36,087 nucleotides of DNA, taken from positions 1 through 36,087 of the forward strand of contig JAHFUL010000002.1 of the NCBI GenBank assembly GCA_023265155.1, in the 5' to 3' direction. Shown here piece after piece: positions 24,850-32,394 of this stretch. The notes beneath the pieces are model-generated. The model saw only the letters and a program-made list of their open reading frames with translations. It ran no database searches and was not told where the DNA came from. The stretch comes from Acidobacteriota bacterium (GTDB taxonomy: Bacteria; Acidobacteriota; Vicinamibacteria; Vicinamibacterales; CAVVIG01). Each line of letters opens with the position of its first letter. Within the stretch, counting starts at the first letter, position 1. Position numbers and translations under genes: made by a program.

Positions 24850-27765
24850 ATGACGTTGCTCGATCGGTTCCGCACGGCCCCTCGTCACAAGCATCCGGAC
24901 CCCGCGGTCCGCCTCGCCTTCGTGTCGGAGATCCCCTTGGACGACCGCGACAGCATCGCGGCCATCGCCTGCGAGGACGAGGATCCGCGCGTGCGTCGCG
25001 CGGCCGTGGCGAAGTTGATGGACCCCGCCGTCCTTGGTCGCATCGCCCGCGACGAACCGGATGAGGCGGTCCGCGGGCAGGCCGCAGCCATGCTTCGCGA
25101 TATCGCGCTGGAGTTGTTCGAGGGTCTCGGAGAGGCGGAGGGCCTCGACGCGGTGGACGCGCTCGGCGATCCCCGAGCGCTGACGCACATCGCCAAGAGC
25201 GCCGCGCGCGAGATCGTCGCATTGCGCGCGCTGTCGCGCACGACCGATCCTCACGCGTGGGGATCGATCGCGCGCCATAGCGTCTCCGAGGCGGCGCGCC
25301 GCGGCGCGCTGGAGTTGCTGCGCGAGCGCGGCGAGCAGGCCGAGATTCTGGCCGTCGCCATGAACAGCGAGTACAAGGACACGGCGCTCTCGTGCGTGGA
25401 GCTCGTGACGGACCCGGAGCAGCTCGAGCAGATCGCCGCGCGCGGCAAGAACAAGAGCGCGGCAAAGCGCGCGCGCGGCATCATCAGGGAGGCCGAGGAC
25501 CGCGCTGCTCTTGGCAGGACAGCCGAGGCCGGGAGAGCAGGCGAGGAAATGGTCGGTCGGACGGGGGCCCGGCATGGGGCGGGTGAGGAAGGCCGGGCGG
25601 GCGAGGCCGGTGGGACGGGTGAGGCAGGCGCGGCAGGCGGGACGAACACGAGTAGTATCCACCTTCAGCCGGACCCTGGCCCCGCGGCAATGGAAGAGGC
25701 GAACAGCCACGAACAGGCAGCAGCTGCCGAACGCGCGCGCGCCCAAGCCGCCGAACGTGAGGCCCAGGATGACATCGCGCGAGACGCCCAGGCCGCACAG
25801 CAAGTGCGGGAGGCTCAGGAGCGCGTGGCGCGCGAATCTGAGCGGCGCCATGCGCGGCTGTCCGAGCTGGCCGACCAGGCAGCGTCGGCGGCAGACCAAC
25901 CCGATCTCGCGTCCGCGCGCAGACTGTTCGGCATGTCCCGTCGCGAATGGGTCGATCTGTCCGCAGGCGACTCGGTTGATGCGATCGTGGCGGCCCGCTA
26001 CGCCGAGGCCGAAGCCAAACTGAGCGCCCGCGAGACGGAGATGCGAGAGGCCGACGCGCGCGCGCGCCGCGAAGCGCTTTCCCGGCTGCAGCATCTGCTC
26101 AGTCGCGTCGAGCCGCTTTCAGCCAGGCCCGATCTCTCCTTGAAGGCGGCGGAGCGCGCGCTCCGGGATGTGCGGACCGCGCTCGCGAACCTGCCGCCGC
26201 TCCCCGCCAAACAGGATGCCGAGGACGTGAGCCGGCGGTTGAAGGCGGCTCAGGCCGTGCTGACGCCGAAACTGCAGGAGCTGCGCGACGCGGACGACTG
26301 GCAGCGCTGGGCCAACGCCGGCGTGCAGGAGCAGCTCTGCGCGAAGATGGAAGCGCTGCACGCACTCGACGACCCCGAGGCAATCGCGCGCGACGTGCGC
26401 GACCTGCAGGATCAGTGGCGTAAGGCGGCGGACGTACCGCGCGCGCAGGCCGACGCCCTTTGGCGTCGCTTCAAAGCGGCCCACGATGCCGTCTGGCCAC
26501 GCTGCGAAGCGCACTTTGCCGCCGAGGCGCAGGCGCGCGCCGAGAACCTCGCGAAGAAGATCGCACTCTGCGAAAAAGCCGAGTCGCTCTCCGAGTCGAC
26601 CCGTTGGATTCAGACGGCGGAAGAGGTCAAGCGGCTCCAGGCCGAATGGAAAACCGTCGGCGCGGTGCCGCGCGGACGCGAAAAGGCGATCTGGGAGCGC
26701 TTCCGCGCTGCGTGCGATCGCTTCTTCACCCGTCGCCACGAGGATTTGGCCGAGCGGAAGATCGTGTGGGCCGAGAATCTCGCGAGGAAGACGGCGCTCT
26801 GCGAAAAAGCCGAGGCGCTCGCACAGTCGATCGAGTGGGATCAGGCCGCCGCCGCGCTCAAGAATCTTCAGACCGAGTGGAAAACCATCGGTCCGGTCAA
26901 GAAGACGCGATCCGAAGCGATCTGGCAGCGGTTCCGCACCGCCTGCGACGGGTTCTTCACCCGGTACGCGCAGCGTCACGATCTCGCGCGTGAGGATCGC
27001 GTTGCCGCCCGCGAGGCCATTTGCGCCGAGCTTGCCGCCTTCGCGCCGGCGCCAACACACCGTGCTTCGGCGCCCAGGGCCCCAGTCGTACCGGAAGTTG
27101 CAGATGGTCCTTCGGCGGACAATGCCCTCGAGGTCGCTCTGCCGCCAGAGGCGCTGGTTGATGATTCGCCAGACGTCGAGCCGCCCCCCGATCTGCTGGC
27201 GAAGGTGCGCGCGTTGCGCGCTCGATGGCAGCAGGAGATCGCAGCACGTGGCGTCGATCCCGATCGCGCGCGCGCGCTCGACGGACGTTTCGCGGCCGCC
27301 CACGCACGGGTGCTCGCCCGCTGGCCGGCGGTGTTCGCCGGAACCGATCTCGACCCGGACGCCAACCGCAAGCGAATGGAGGCGCTCGTGAGCCGCATGG
27401 AGGCGCTCGCGAAATCCGTGGCGGGGCCGACCGCCGAGAATGCTGACGCCCTGCTCTCGCCAACCGTCCGCCTCGCGGCGATGCTCAAGGAAGCGCTCGC
27501 GGCCAACACGATCGGCGGCAAAGTGGAGGACGACAGCCGCTGGCGCGCGGCCGCCGAGGAAGTGCGTCAGGCCCAGGCGAGCTGGTCGCGCCTCGGGCCG
27601 GTCGCGGACGACATCCGCCGGCCGCTCGTTGATCGGTTCCAGCGCGCGACCCGTCGGATCCTCGAGAGGGCGGGTGAAGCAGCGAAGTCAGGTGGCGCGG
27701 CCGCAGGTGGGGTTGCTCGGCCCGGTGGACAAAGTGGGGCCGGCAGGACAGGCGGCGGCAGGTAG
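24850..27765 (+). CDS. Large DUF349-repeat protein with HEAT-like N-terminus
   Basis: Protein of 971 aa without signal peptide, so probably cytoplasmic. Residues 1-230 are helical repeats with DPRVRRAAVAKL-type motifs, resembling HEAT repeats. A Gly/Ala/Glu-rich low-complexity linker (about 222-280) and a charged coiled-coil region (285-345) follow. DUF349-type units occur at about 482-560, 563-630 and 640-710, each with LxxEWKxxG(A/P)V-like segments and a WxRFRxACDxFF-like end; a degenerate fourth copy is at about 895-945. The two central units share almost identical DNA (CTCTGCGAAAAAGCCGAG near 26566 and 26802), indicating recent duplication or gene conversion. DUF349 function is not firmly established. 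A REP-like GTAG segment (25652-25675) appears to be translated inside the linker. The ATG has GCAGGA upstream. Confidence 0.85.
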   Translation: MTLLDRFRTAPRHKHPDPAVRLAFVSEIPLDDRDSIAAIACEDEDPRVRRAAVAKLMDPAVLGRIARDEPDEAVRGQAAAMLRDIALELFEGLGEAEGLDAVDALGDPRALTHIAKSAAREIVALRALSRTTDPHAWGSIARHSVSEAARRGALELLRERGEQAEILAVAMNSEYKDTALSCVELVTDPEQLEQIAARGKNKSAAKRARGIIREAEDRAALGRTAEAGRAGEEMVGRTGARHGAGEEGRAGEAGGTGEAGAAGGTNTSSIHLQPDPGPAAMEEANSHEQAAAAERARAQAAEREAQDDIARDAQAAQQVREAQERVARESERRHARLSELADQAASAADQPDLASARRLFGMSRREWVDLSAGDSVDAIVAARYAEAEAKLSARETEMREADARARREALSRLQHLLSRVEPLSARPDLSLKAAERALRDVRTALANLPPLPAKQDAEDVSRRLKAAQAVLTPKLQELRDADDWQRWANAGVQEQLCAKMEALHALDDPEAIARDVRDLQDQWRKAADVPRAQADALWRRFKAAHDAVWPRCEAHFAAEAQARAENLAKKIALCEKAESLSESTRWIQTAEEVKRLQAEWKTVGAVPRGREKAIWERFRAACDRFFTRRHEDLAERKIVWAENLARKTALCEKAEALAQSIEWDQAAAALKNLQTEWKTIGPVKKTRSEAIWQRFRTACDGFFTRYAQRHDLAREDRVAAREAICAELAAFAPAPTHRASAPRAPVVPEVADGPSADNALEVALPPEALVDDSPDVEPPPDLLAKVRALRARWQQEIAARGVDPDRARALDGRFAAAHARVLARWPAVFAGTDLDPDANRKRMEALVSRMEALAKSVAGPTAENADALLSPTVRLAAMLKEALAANTIGGKVEDDSRWRAAAEEVRQAQASWSRLGPVADDIRRPLVDRFQRATRRILERAGEAAKSGGAAAGGVARPGGQSGAGRTGGGR

Positions 27766-27778
27766 GCGCGCAGTACTC

Positions 27779-27899
27779 GTAGTGCGGACCTTCAGGTCCG
27801 CCGTGTTAGTTAGGCAGGACTGAAAGTCCTGCGCCAGGCAGGACTGAAAGTCCTGCGCTACGAGTACCACTGAGCGCCCGAGCTGAAGCTCGGGCCTAC
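27779..27899. repeat. REP-like hairpin cluster between convergent DUF349 and FKBP genes
   Basis: Four units are visible. Plus orientation: GTAG at 27779, then arms GCGGACCT and AGGTCCGC around TC (to 27801). Minus orientation: a 24-bp tandem pair (27812-27835 and 27836-27859), each with arms GCAGGACT and AGTCCTGC around GAA, the second ending in CTAC (27858-27861). Minus orientation again: arms GCCCGAGCT and AGCTCGGGC around GA, followed by CTAC (27876-27899). The last is the complement of the hairpin in the 1-230 array. A decayed further unit may follow to about 27930. Confidence 0.85.
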
Positions 27900-27931
27900 G
27901 ACGGACGCTCTGCTGAAGGTCGGGCCGGCGG

Positions 27932-28732
27932 TCAATTGATCTTGATCAGCTCCACGTCGAAGACCAGCATGCCCTTCGGATCGCTCTGCCCTTTGTAGGC
28001 CAGCGCCTCAGGGATCCAGAAGCGCGTCTTCTCGCCTTCGACCATGAGCTGCAGCCCCTCGGTCCATCCCGCGATGACGCCGTTCAGCGCGAACGTCAGC
28101 GGTGCGCCGCGAGTCACCGAGCTGTCGAAGAGCTTTCCATCGGTCGTCCATCCCGAATAGTGCACGGTGACCTGGTCCGTCGCCCGGGGATGCCTCGTGC
28201 CCTTCCCTGGCGCGAGCACCTGATACGCCAGGCCGGTGGCGGTCCGCTTTGCGGACGAGGGGGCGCCTTTGACGTCGGCGGGCGCCTTGGTCGGCGACGG
28301 CACGAACGAGATCAGATCGACGTCGAACACGAGCATGCCGCGCGGATCGCGACGGCCGCCATAGGCGAGGGGCTCGGGAATCCAGAAGCGGCGCGTTTCA
28401 CCCGCGACCATCAGTTGCAGTCCTTCGGTCCATCCGGGAATGACACGGTCCAACGGAAACGTGACGGGGGCTCCGCCGACCGAGCTATCGAACATCTTGC
28501 CGTCGGTCGTCCAGCCGCTGTATTGCACCGTCACGAGGTCGTCGCTCTTCGGATGTTCCTTGCCGGACCCGGCCTTGAGCACTTTCGACGCCAGTCCCGA
28601 TTTGGTCTTCGCGGCATCGGTGGGAGGCGCTTTCACGTCGGCCGGCGCGGGAATGGATTTCATGGTGGTTTGAGCAGACAGCGCGGCGGCGGTCACCGCC
28701 AGCGAGCACACGATAGTCGACATCCGTCGCAT
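27932..28732 (-). CDS. Exported FKBP-type peptidyl-prolyl isomerase with two tandem domains
   Basis: Protein of 266 aa predicted to catalyse prolyl cis-trans isomerisation during folding outside the cytoplasm. The ATG at 28732 is preceded by AAAGGA at good spacing and starts a signal peptide (1-21, ending LSA). Two FKBP domains follow, about 45-145 and 165-266, nearly repeating each other: YSGWTTDGKMFDSS and YSGWTTDGKLFDSS, GWTEGLQLMVAGE and GWTEGLQLMVEGE, RFWIPEPLAYGG and RFWIPEALAYKG. This is an internal tandem duplication. The gene starts 13 nt after the UPF0182 stop, with its ribosome-binding site right after that stop, so the two are almost surely one transcript. A longer open frame upstream overlaps UPF0182 and is rejected. 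Confidence 0.9.
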   Translation of the reverse strand: MRRMSTIVCSLAVTAAALSAQTTMKSIPAPADVKAPPTDAAKTKSGLASKVLKAGSGKEHPKSDDLVTVQYSGWTTDGKMFDSSVGGAPVTFPLDRVIPGWTEGLQLMVAGETRRFWIPEPLAYGGRRDPRGMLVFDVDLISFVPSPTKAPADVKGAPSSAKRTATGLAYQVLAPGKGTRHPRATDQVTVHYSGWTTDGKLFDSSVTRGAPLTFALNGVIAGWTEGLQLMVEGEKTRFWIPEALAYKGQSDPKGMLVFDVELIKIN

Positions 28733-28745
28733 CTGAAGAATCCTT

Positions 28746-31571
28746 TCAGGGCCGCTGCCCGACGAGTTGCTCCAACTTGCTCTTGAGTGCCTCGAGCTTC
28801 TGACCGGCTTCGCCGAGTTTACCTTCAGACGTGAGGCGCTGATAGTCCTCCAGGTCGCGCGCCGCGCCGGCAATCAAGGCGTCGGTCGTGACGACCGGCG
28901 CTCCGACCCCCCCGGGAGGTGCCGGTAGCGCGCTGCCCGCCGGCGCGTGGACGGCGGCGGTCGGCAGCGTGGACACGGAACCGCCGAACAGGCTCGACAT
29001 CGCCGCCTCGAACGTCGGACCGTACGCCAGACGATCTTGAAGCGCCAGCACCACGAGACGCAACTCCGGCATCGGGCTCCGCTCCGCCTGCAGATAGATC
29101 GGCTCGGCGTAGAGGAGGGCCGTTCCGATGGGAATCACGATGAGCGCCCCCCGCCGCACATGCGATCCCTGCTGATTCCAGAGCGACAGCTGACCCGAGA
29201 GCTGGGGATTCTGATCGATTCGCGCCTCGACCTGCAAGGGACCGTCAACGAGTCGGGTCTTCGGGAAGTTGTACACGATCGCTCTGCCGTAGTGGGGATC
29301 GTCGCTACGCCCGGCAATCCATCCGATCATGTTGTTCCGGTTCGCCGGGGTGAACGGCAGGATCTCGATGAACTCCGTTGCCGTTTCCCCGGGCAGCTTC
29401 ATCAACACGAAGTTCGCTTCCATCGTCTGCGACGCCGTCTCGCGCCGCTCGTTCGTGCTGACCTCGCTCGCCACGGTCCACAGATCCTCACGGTTGTAGA
29501 ACACGTCTGGGTTGGTCATGTGGTAAAGCCCGTACACGGCGGCTTGAAGATCCAGGAGCAGTTCCGGGTAGCGCACGTGCTTGCGCAGCGCAGCCGGCAT
29601 GGCCGACCCGTCCTTGAAGAGCGACGGGAAAATGGTGCGGTACCTCTCGAGGATTGGGTCCTCGGCATCGAATACATAGAAGGTCACCGCGCCGTCGTAC
29701 GCGTTGATGACCGCCTTCACGCTGTTGCGCGCGTAGTTGACGAGGCGATTGCCGAGGCGGGTGTGGCTCGCGTAGGGATAGGTGTCGGACGTCGTGAAGG
29801 CATCCATCATCCAGAACAGCCGTCCCCCGTCCCCGACGACGATGTAGGGATCGGGGTCGAACGTGAGGAAGTCGGCGAGCGCAACGACCCGATCCCGGAT
29901 GTTGCGTCGCATCAGCAGCCGGCTGTCGGGCGTAATCGCGTCGCTGAAGGGAAGCTTCGTGAGATCCCCGCGGTCCAGGGCGATGAGCAGCTTTCGAAAA
30001 AAGCCCCCGAGCACGATGCCGCTGGTGCCTTCGTACGACGTCGTGCTGTTCGACTCCCCCTGCGGAAAATTGAACTCCTTCTGGGTCGTCCGCACGTAGA
30101 CGTCGCCATTGGTGAGCTCGCCATAGTAGATCTCAGGCCGGCTGATCGTCAGCGCCGGCAGGGTGCTTTGCACCGGCATGTCCTTCACGAGAAGGGTCGG
30201 CATGCCTTCTGGTGTGAAGCCGTTCACCGGGTTCATCGTGATCCCGTAACCGTGCGTGTAAATCAGCTTCTCGTTGATCCAGCCGCGGCTGCTCTCCGGC
30301 AGCCGATCCGCGTTCAGTTCGCGCACGGCCAACATCATCTGGCGTATCGAGCCGTCGATGTCATACCGGTCGATGTCGATGTCCGGAAAATCGTAGTACG
30401 TGCGGATCTCCTGAATCTGCCGCAGCGTGTCCTGGAGGGCTCGCCAGTCCCACAGCCGGATGTTCTGCAGCGTCTCCTGGTTGCGGGCGCCGTCCACGGC
30501 TTCGATGCCGCTCTCGGCGGGGAACGGCTTCTGCTCGATGAGATCGAGCTGGTAGGCCTTTCGCGTCAGCTCGATGTTGTGGGTGATGAAGGGGCGCTCC
30601 CTCACCAGTTCATTGGGTTTGACGACGAAGTTGCTGACGTACCAACCAACGATGCTGACGGCGATGTAGCAGACGATGGTGGGCGCGACGGACGCGGCGA
30701 GCCATATGGCCTTCGGTCCGGTAAAGGCCGTGACTCCGGCGATGAGGGCGCCGAGCACCAGCGCTGATGCGACCACGAGCGAGCCGGTGAGCGTGACGTG
30801 CGCCTGGGTGTAGTTGATGCCGTCGAAGATTCTGCCGTCGACGAAGATGCGAGCGAACCGGCCAATATAGGTCTGCCAGGCCACCATGAGGAGGACGGCG
30901 GCCAAACCGGCAGAGACAGCGCGAAGCGAGGGCGCGCGCCCGATGCCGGATCGTCCGGTGAGCACGCGCGTACCGCCCGTGACGAGCGCCACGAGAACCG
31001 TGGCAATGAAGACAAGCACGGCGATCGTCGTCAGCCAGCCGGCCAGCAGCTGCCACGCGGGCAACGTGAACAGATAGAACGTGACGGGCCGGCCGAAGAT
31101 CGGATCGAGGAGGGCATCAGCCGGACCGGCCGGGCCGCCGTACCAATACAGCGCGAGCGTCTGCCACTCGGCCATCATCCCGAAACCGGTGACGACCGAC
31201 ACGAATAACGCGATGACCCCCACCAGGATCCGGAGGACCGGACCAACCGGGAGCCGGACTGGTTGGCCGTTGATCATGATGGTGCCGCCGGTGATTTCTC
31301 CCAGCTTGTCCGGTCTGAGAGCGAGCAGGGAACCGTAGAGGAGGAAGAAGGTGACGGCCGTGAAGGCGGCAAACACCGTCCCCTGCATGTTCAAGGTCGT
31401 CCAGAAGACGCTGCCGAAGCCGAGCGAGTTGAACCAGAGCGCCTCGACGTAGTACGACAGTACCGTTCCGCCGCCGAGGACGAGCATGGCGAGAACGGCG
31501 AGGAGGAACACGCCGCCGCGATTTCGCGGCCTTCGTGGCGGTCGCGACGGCTGCCAGTCGATCGTCTTCAT
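28746..31571 (-). CDS. UPF0182-family membrane protein
   Basis: Protein of 941 aa belonging to UPF0182, large membrane proteins of unknown function. About seven hydrophobic segments occupy the first 320 residues, starting with VFLLAVLAMLVLGGG. A long soluble domain follows, presumably outside the membrane, with family-type segments such as YTHGYGITMNPVNGF, YASHTRLGNRLVNYARNSVK and NRNNMIGWIAGRSDDPHYG. The C-terminus is a short charged helix that may form a coiled coil. The ATG at 31571 is preferred because GGAGGAGGG lies about 9 nt upstream; the ATG at 31592 lacks a ribosome-binding site and sits at the edge of repeat copy B. It is probably co-transcribed with the exported FKBP, which could assist folding of the soluble part (inference). 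Confidence 0.88.
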   Translation of the reverse strand: MKTIDWQPSRPPRRPRNRGGVFLLAVLAMLVLGGGTVLSYYVEALWFNSLGFGSVFWTTLNMQGTVFAAFTAVTFFLLYGSLLALRPDKLGEITGGTIMINGQPVRLPVGPVLRILVGVIALFVSVVTGFGMMAEWQTLALYWYGGPAGPADALLDPIFGRPVTFYLFTLPAWQLLAGWLTTIAVLVFIATVLVALVTGGTRVLTGRSGIGRAPSLRAVSAGLAAVLLMVAWQTYIGRFARIFVDGRIFDGINYTQAHVTLTGSLVVASALVLGALIAGVTAFTGPKAIWLAASVAPTIVCYIAVSIVGWYVSNFVVKPNELVRERPFITHNIELTRKAYQLDLIEQKPFPAESGIEAVDGARNQETLQNIRLWDWRALQDTLRQIQEIRTYYDFPDIDIDRYDIDGSIRQMMLAVRELNADRLPESSRGWINEKLIYTHGYGITMNPVNGFTPEGMPTLLVKDMPVQSTLPALTISRPEIYYGELTNGDVYVRTTQKEFNFPQGESNSTTSYEGTSGIVLGGFFRKLLIALDRGDLTKLPFSDAITPDSRLLMRRNIRDRVVALADFLTFDPDPYIVVGDGGRLFWMMDAFTTSDTYPYASHTRLGNRLVNYARNSVKAVINAYDGAVTFYVFDAEDPILERYRTIFPSLFKDGSAMPAALRKHVRYPELLLDLQAAVYGLYHMTNPDVFYNREDLWTVASEVSTNERRETASQTMEANFVLMKLPGETATEFIEILPFTPANRNNMIGWIAGRSDDPHYGRAIVYNFPKTRLVDGPLQVEARIDQNPQLSGQLSLWNQQGSHVRRGALIVIPIGTALLYAEPIYLQAERSPMPELRLVVLALQDRLAYGPTFEAAMSSLFGGSVSTLPTAAVHAPAGSALPAPPGGVGAPVVTTDALIAGAARDLEDYQRLTSEGKLGEAGQKLEALKSKLEQLVGQRP

Positions 31572-31596
31572 CGCGGGACGCCCTCCTCCCATTGCA

Positions 31597-31729
31597 GTCC
31601 GTGGCGCAAGTGCGGTGGCGCTCGAAAAAGGGTCAGACCCCTTTCCGCAGGTGCAAAGAAGGGGTCTGACCCCTTTCCAGCGTGCGCCTCGGACTGCAAC
31701 AGCCCGACATGACTTTCACCACGGGCTGC
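31597..31729 (-). repeat. Dispersed repeat, copy B, inverted relative to copy A
   Basis: On the minus strand this 133-bp stretch follows copy A (5039-5173) from end to end: the CAGCCCG/CGGGCTG hairpin, a GTCCGAGGCGCA block, two GGGGTC-(T/A)-GACCCC palindromes and the TTGCGCCACGGAC tail. The DNA between the two palindromes is the most diverged part. It lies between the monohaem cytochrome stop and the UPF0182 start, ending about 25 bp before the latter's ATG. Confidence 0.85.
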
Positions 31730-31764
31730 CTGCACGTGGCCGTCTGATTCGACCCGGTTCGATC

Positions 31765-32394
31765 CTATTCGACGGGGACTGCCGGCGCCACGCCATAGTC
31801 CTTCCCGCCGTACGCCTGCTCGACGGCGCCCGGCCGGGTGATCGAAGGCGTCGCGTCTGGGTCTGGGATCTGATGCCGGACAGCCGGCAGGTGGCGCAGA
31901 TAGACGACGACGGCGTGGCGATCTTCCTCGGTCCAGTTCGACAAATCCGCCCAGGGCATGACGGTATACGGCACGACGTGACCGTCGGGAAAAACGCCGC
32001 TGCGCAGAACGCGCTTCAATTCATCGTCGGTCCGCTTGGCGAGACCGGTGTCGTTGTCAGGGGTCAGATTGCGGCTGACGAAGGTGCCCTTCGGCGTCTG
32101 GAACTTCAGTCCGCCCCCTGCGAGGTATTTGGTCAGGTCCGGCCCCTGGGAGCCGTTGGTCGCATGACAGCCGATGCACCCGTTTCGCATCACGATGTAG
32201 CGCCCGCGGTCGGCGATGGCCCGTTCGGCAGGATCGGCGATGCCCGACAGGCCCGGTGGGGCCGTCATCATCGGGCCCGAGAACGTCTCGGGCGCCGCGG
32301 TGAGGAACGGCGGAATGAAATAGAGAAAAGACAGGAAGCCCGCGACGGCGAGCACGAGCACGATGCCGGCGGTCCACTTCAGGAATGTCTTCAT
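31765..32394 (-). CDS. Membrane-anchored monohaem cytochrome c
   Basis: Electron-carrier protein of 209 aa. An uncleaved-looking N-terminal helix (7-29) would anchor it to the cytoplasmic membrane with the haem domain in the periplasm. The haem site is CIGCH (Cys73, Cys76, His77), and Met146 in YTVMPWADLS is the likely distal ligand. The domain closely resembles the third haem domain of the preceding gene (shared RGxYxV, NLTxDxxTGL, TDDExKRVL and LPxPxxx patterns), so the two genes share a duplicated module. Its ATG overlaps the upstream TGA by four bases (ATGA), implying translational coupling. It probably passes electrons between a periplasmic dehydrogenase and the respiratory chain; partners are not in the window. 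Confidence 0.9.
   Translation of the reverse strand: MKTFLKWTAGIVLVLAVAGFLSFLYFIPPFLTAAPETFSGPMMTAPPGLSGIADPAERAIADRGRYIVMRNGCIGCHATNGSQGPDLTKYLAGGGLKFQTPKGTFVSRNLTPDNDTGLAKRTDDELKRVLRSGVFPDGHVVPYTVMPWADLSNWTEEDRHAVVVYLRHLPAVRHQIPDPDATPSITRPGAVEQAYGGKDYGVAPAVPVE

Noticed and set aside
26119-27303. 394-aa minus-strand open frame opposite the DUF349 gene
   Set aside because: It mirrors the DUF349 repeats on the other strand; its internal repeats come from that gene.
28947-30767. 606-aa plus-strand open frame opposite UPF0182
   Set aside because: Same reason: a shadow frame over a clear membrane-protein gene, with Arg/His/Asp-rich composition and no domain.
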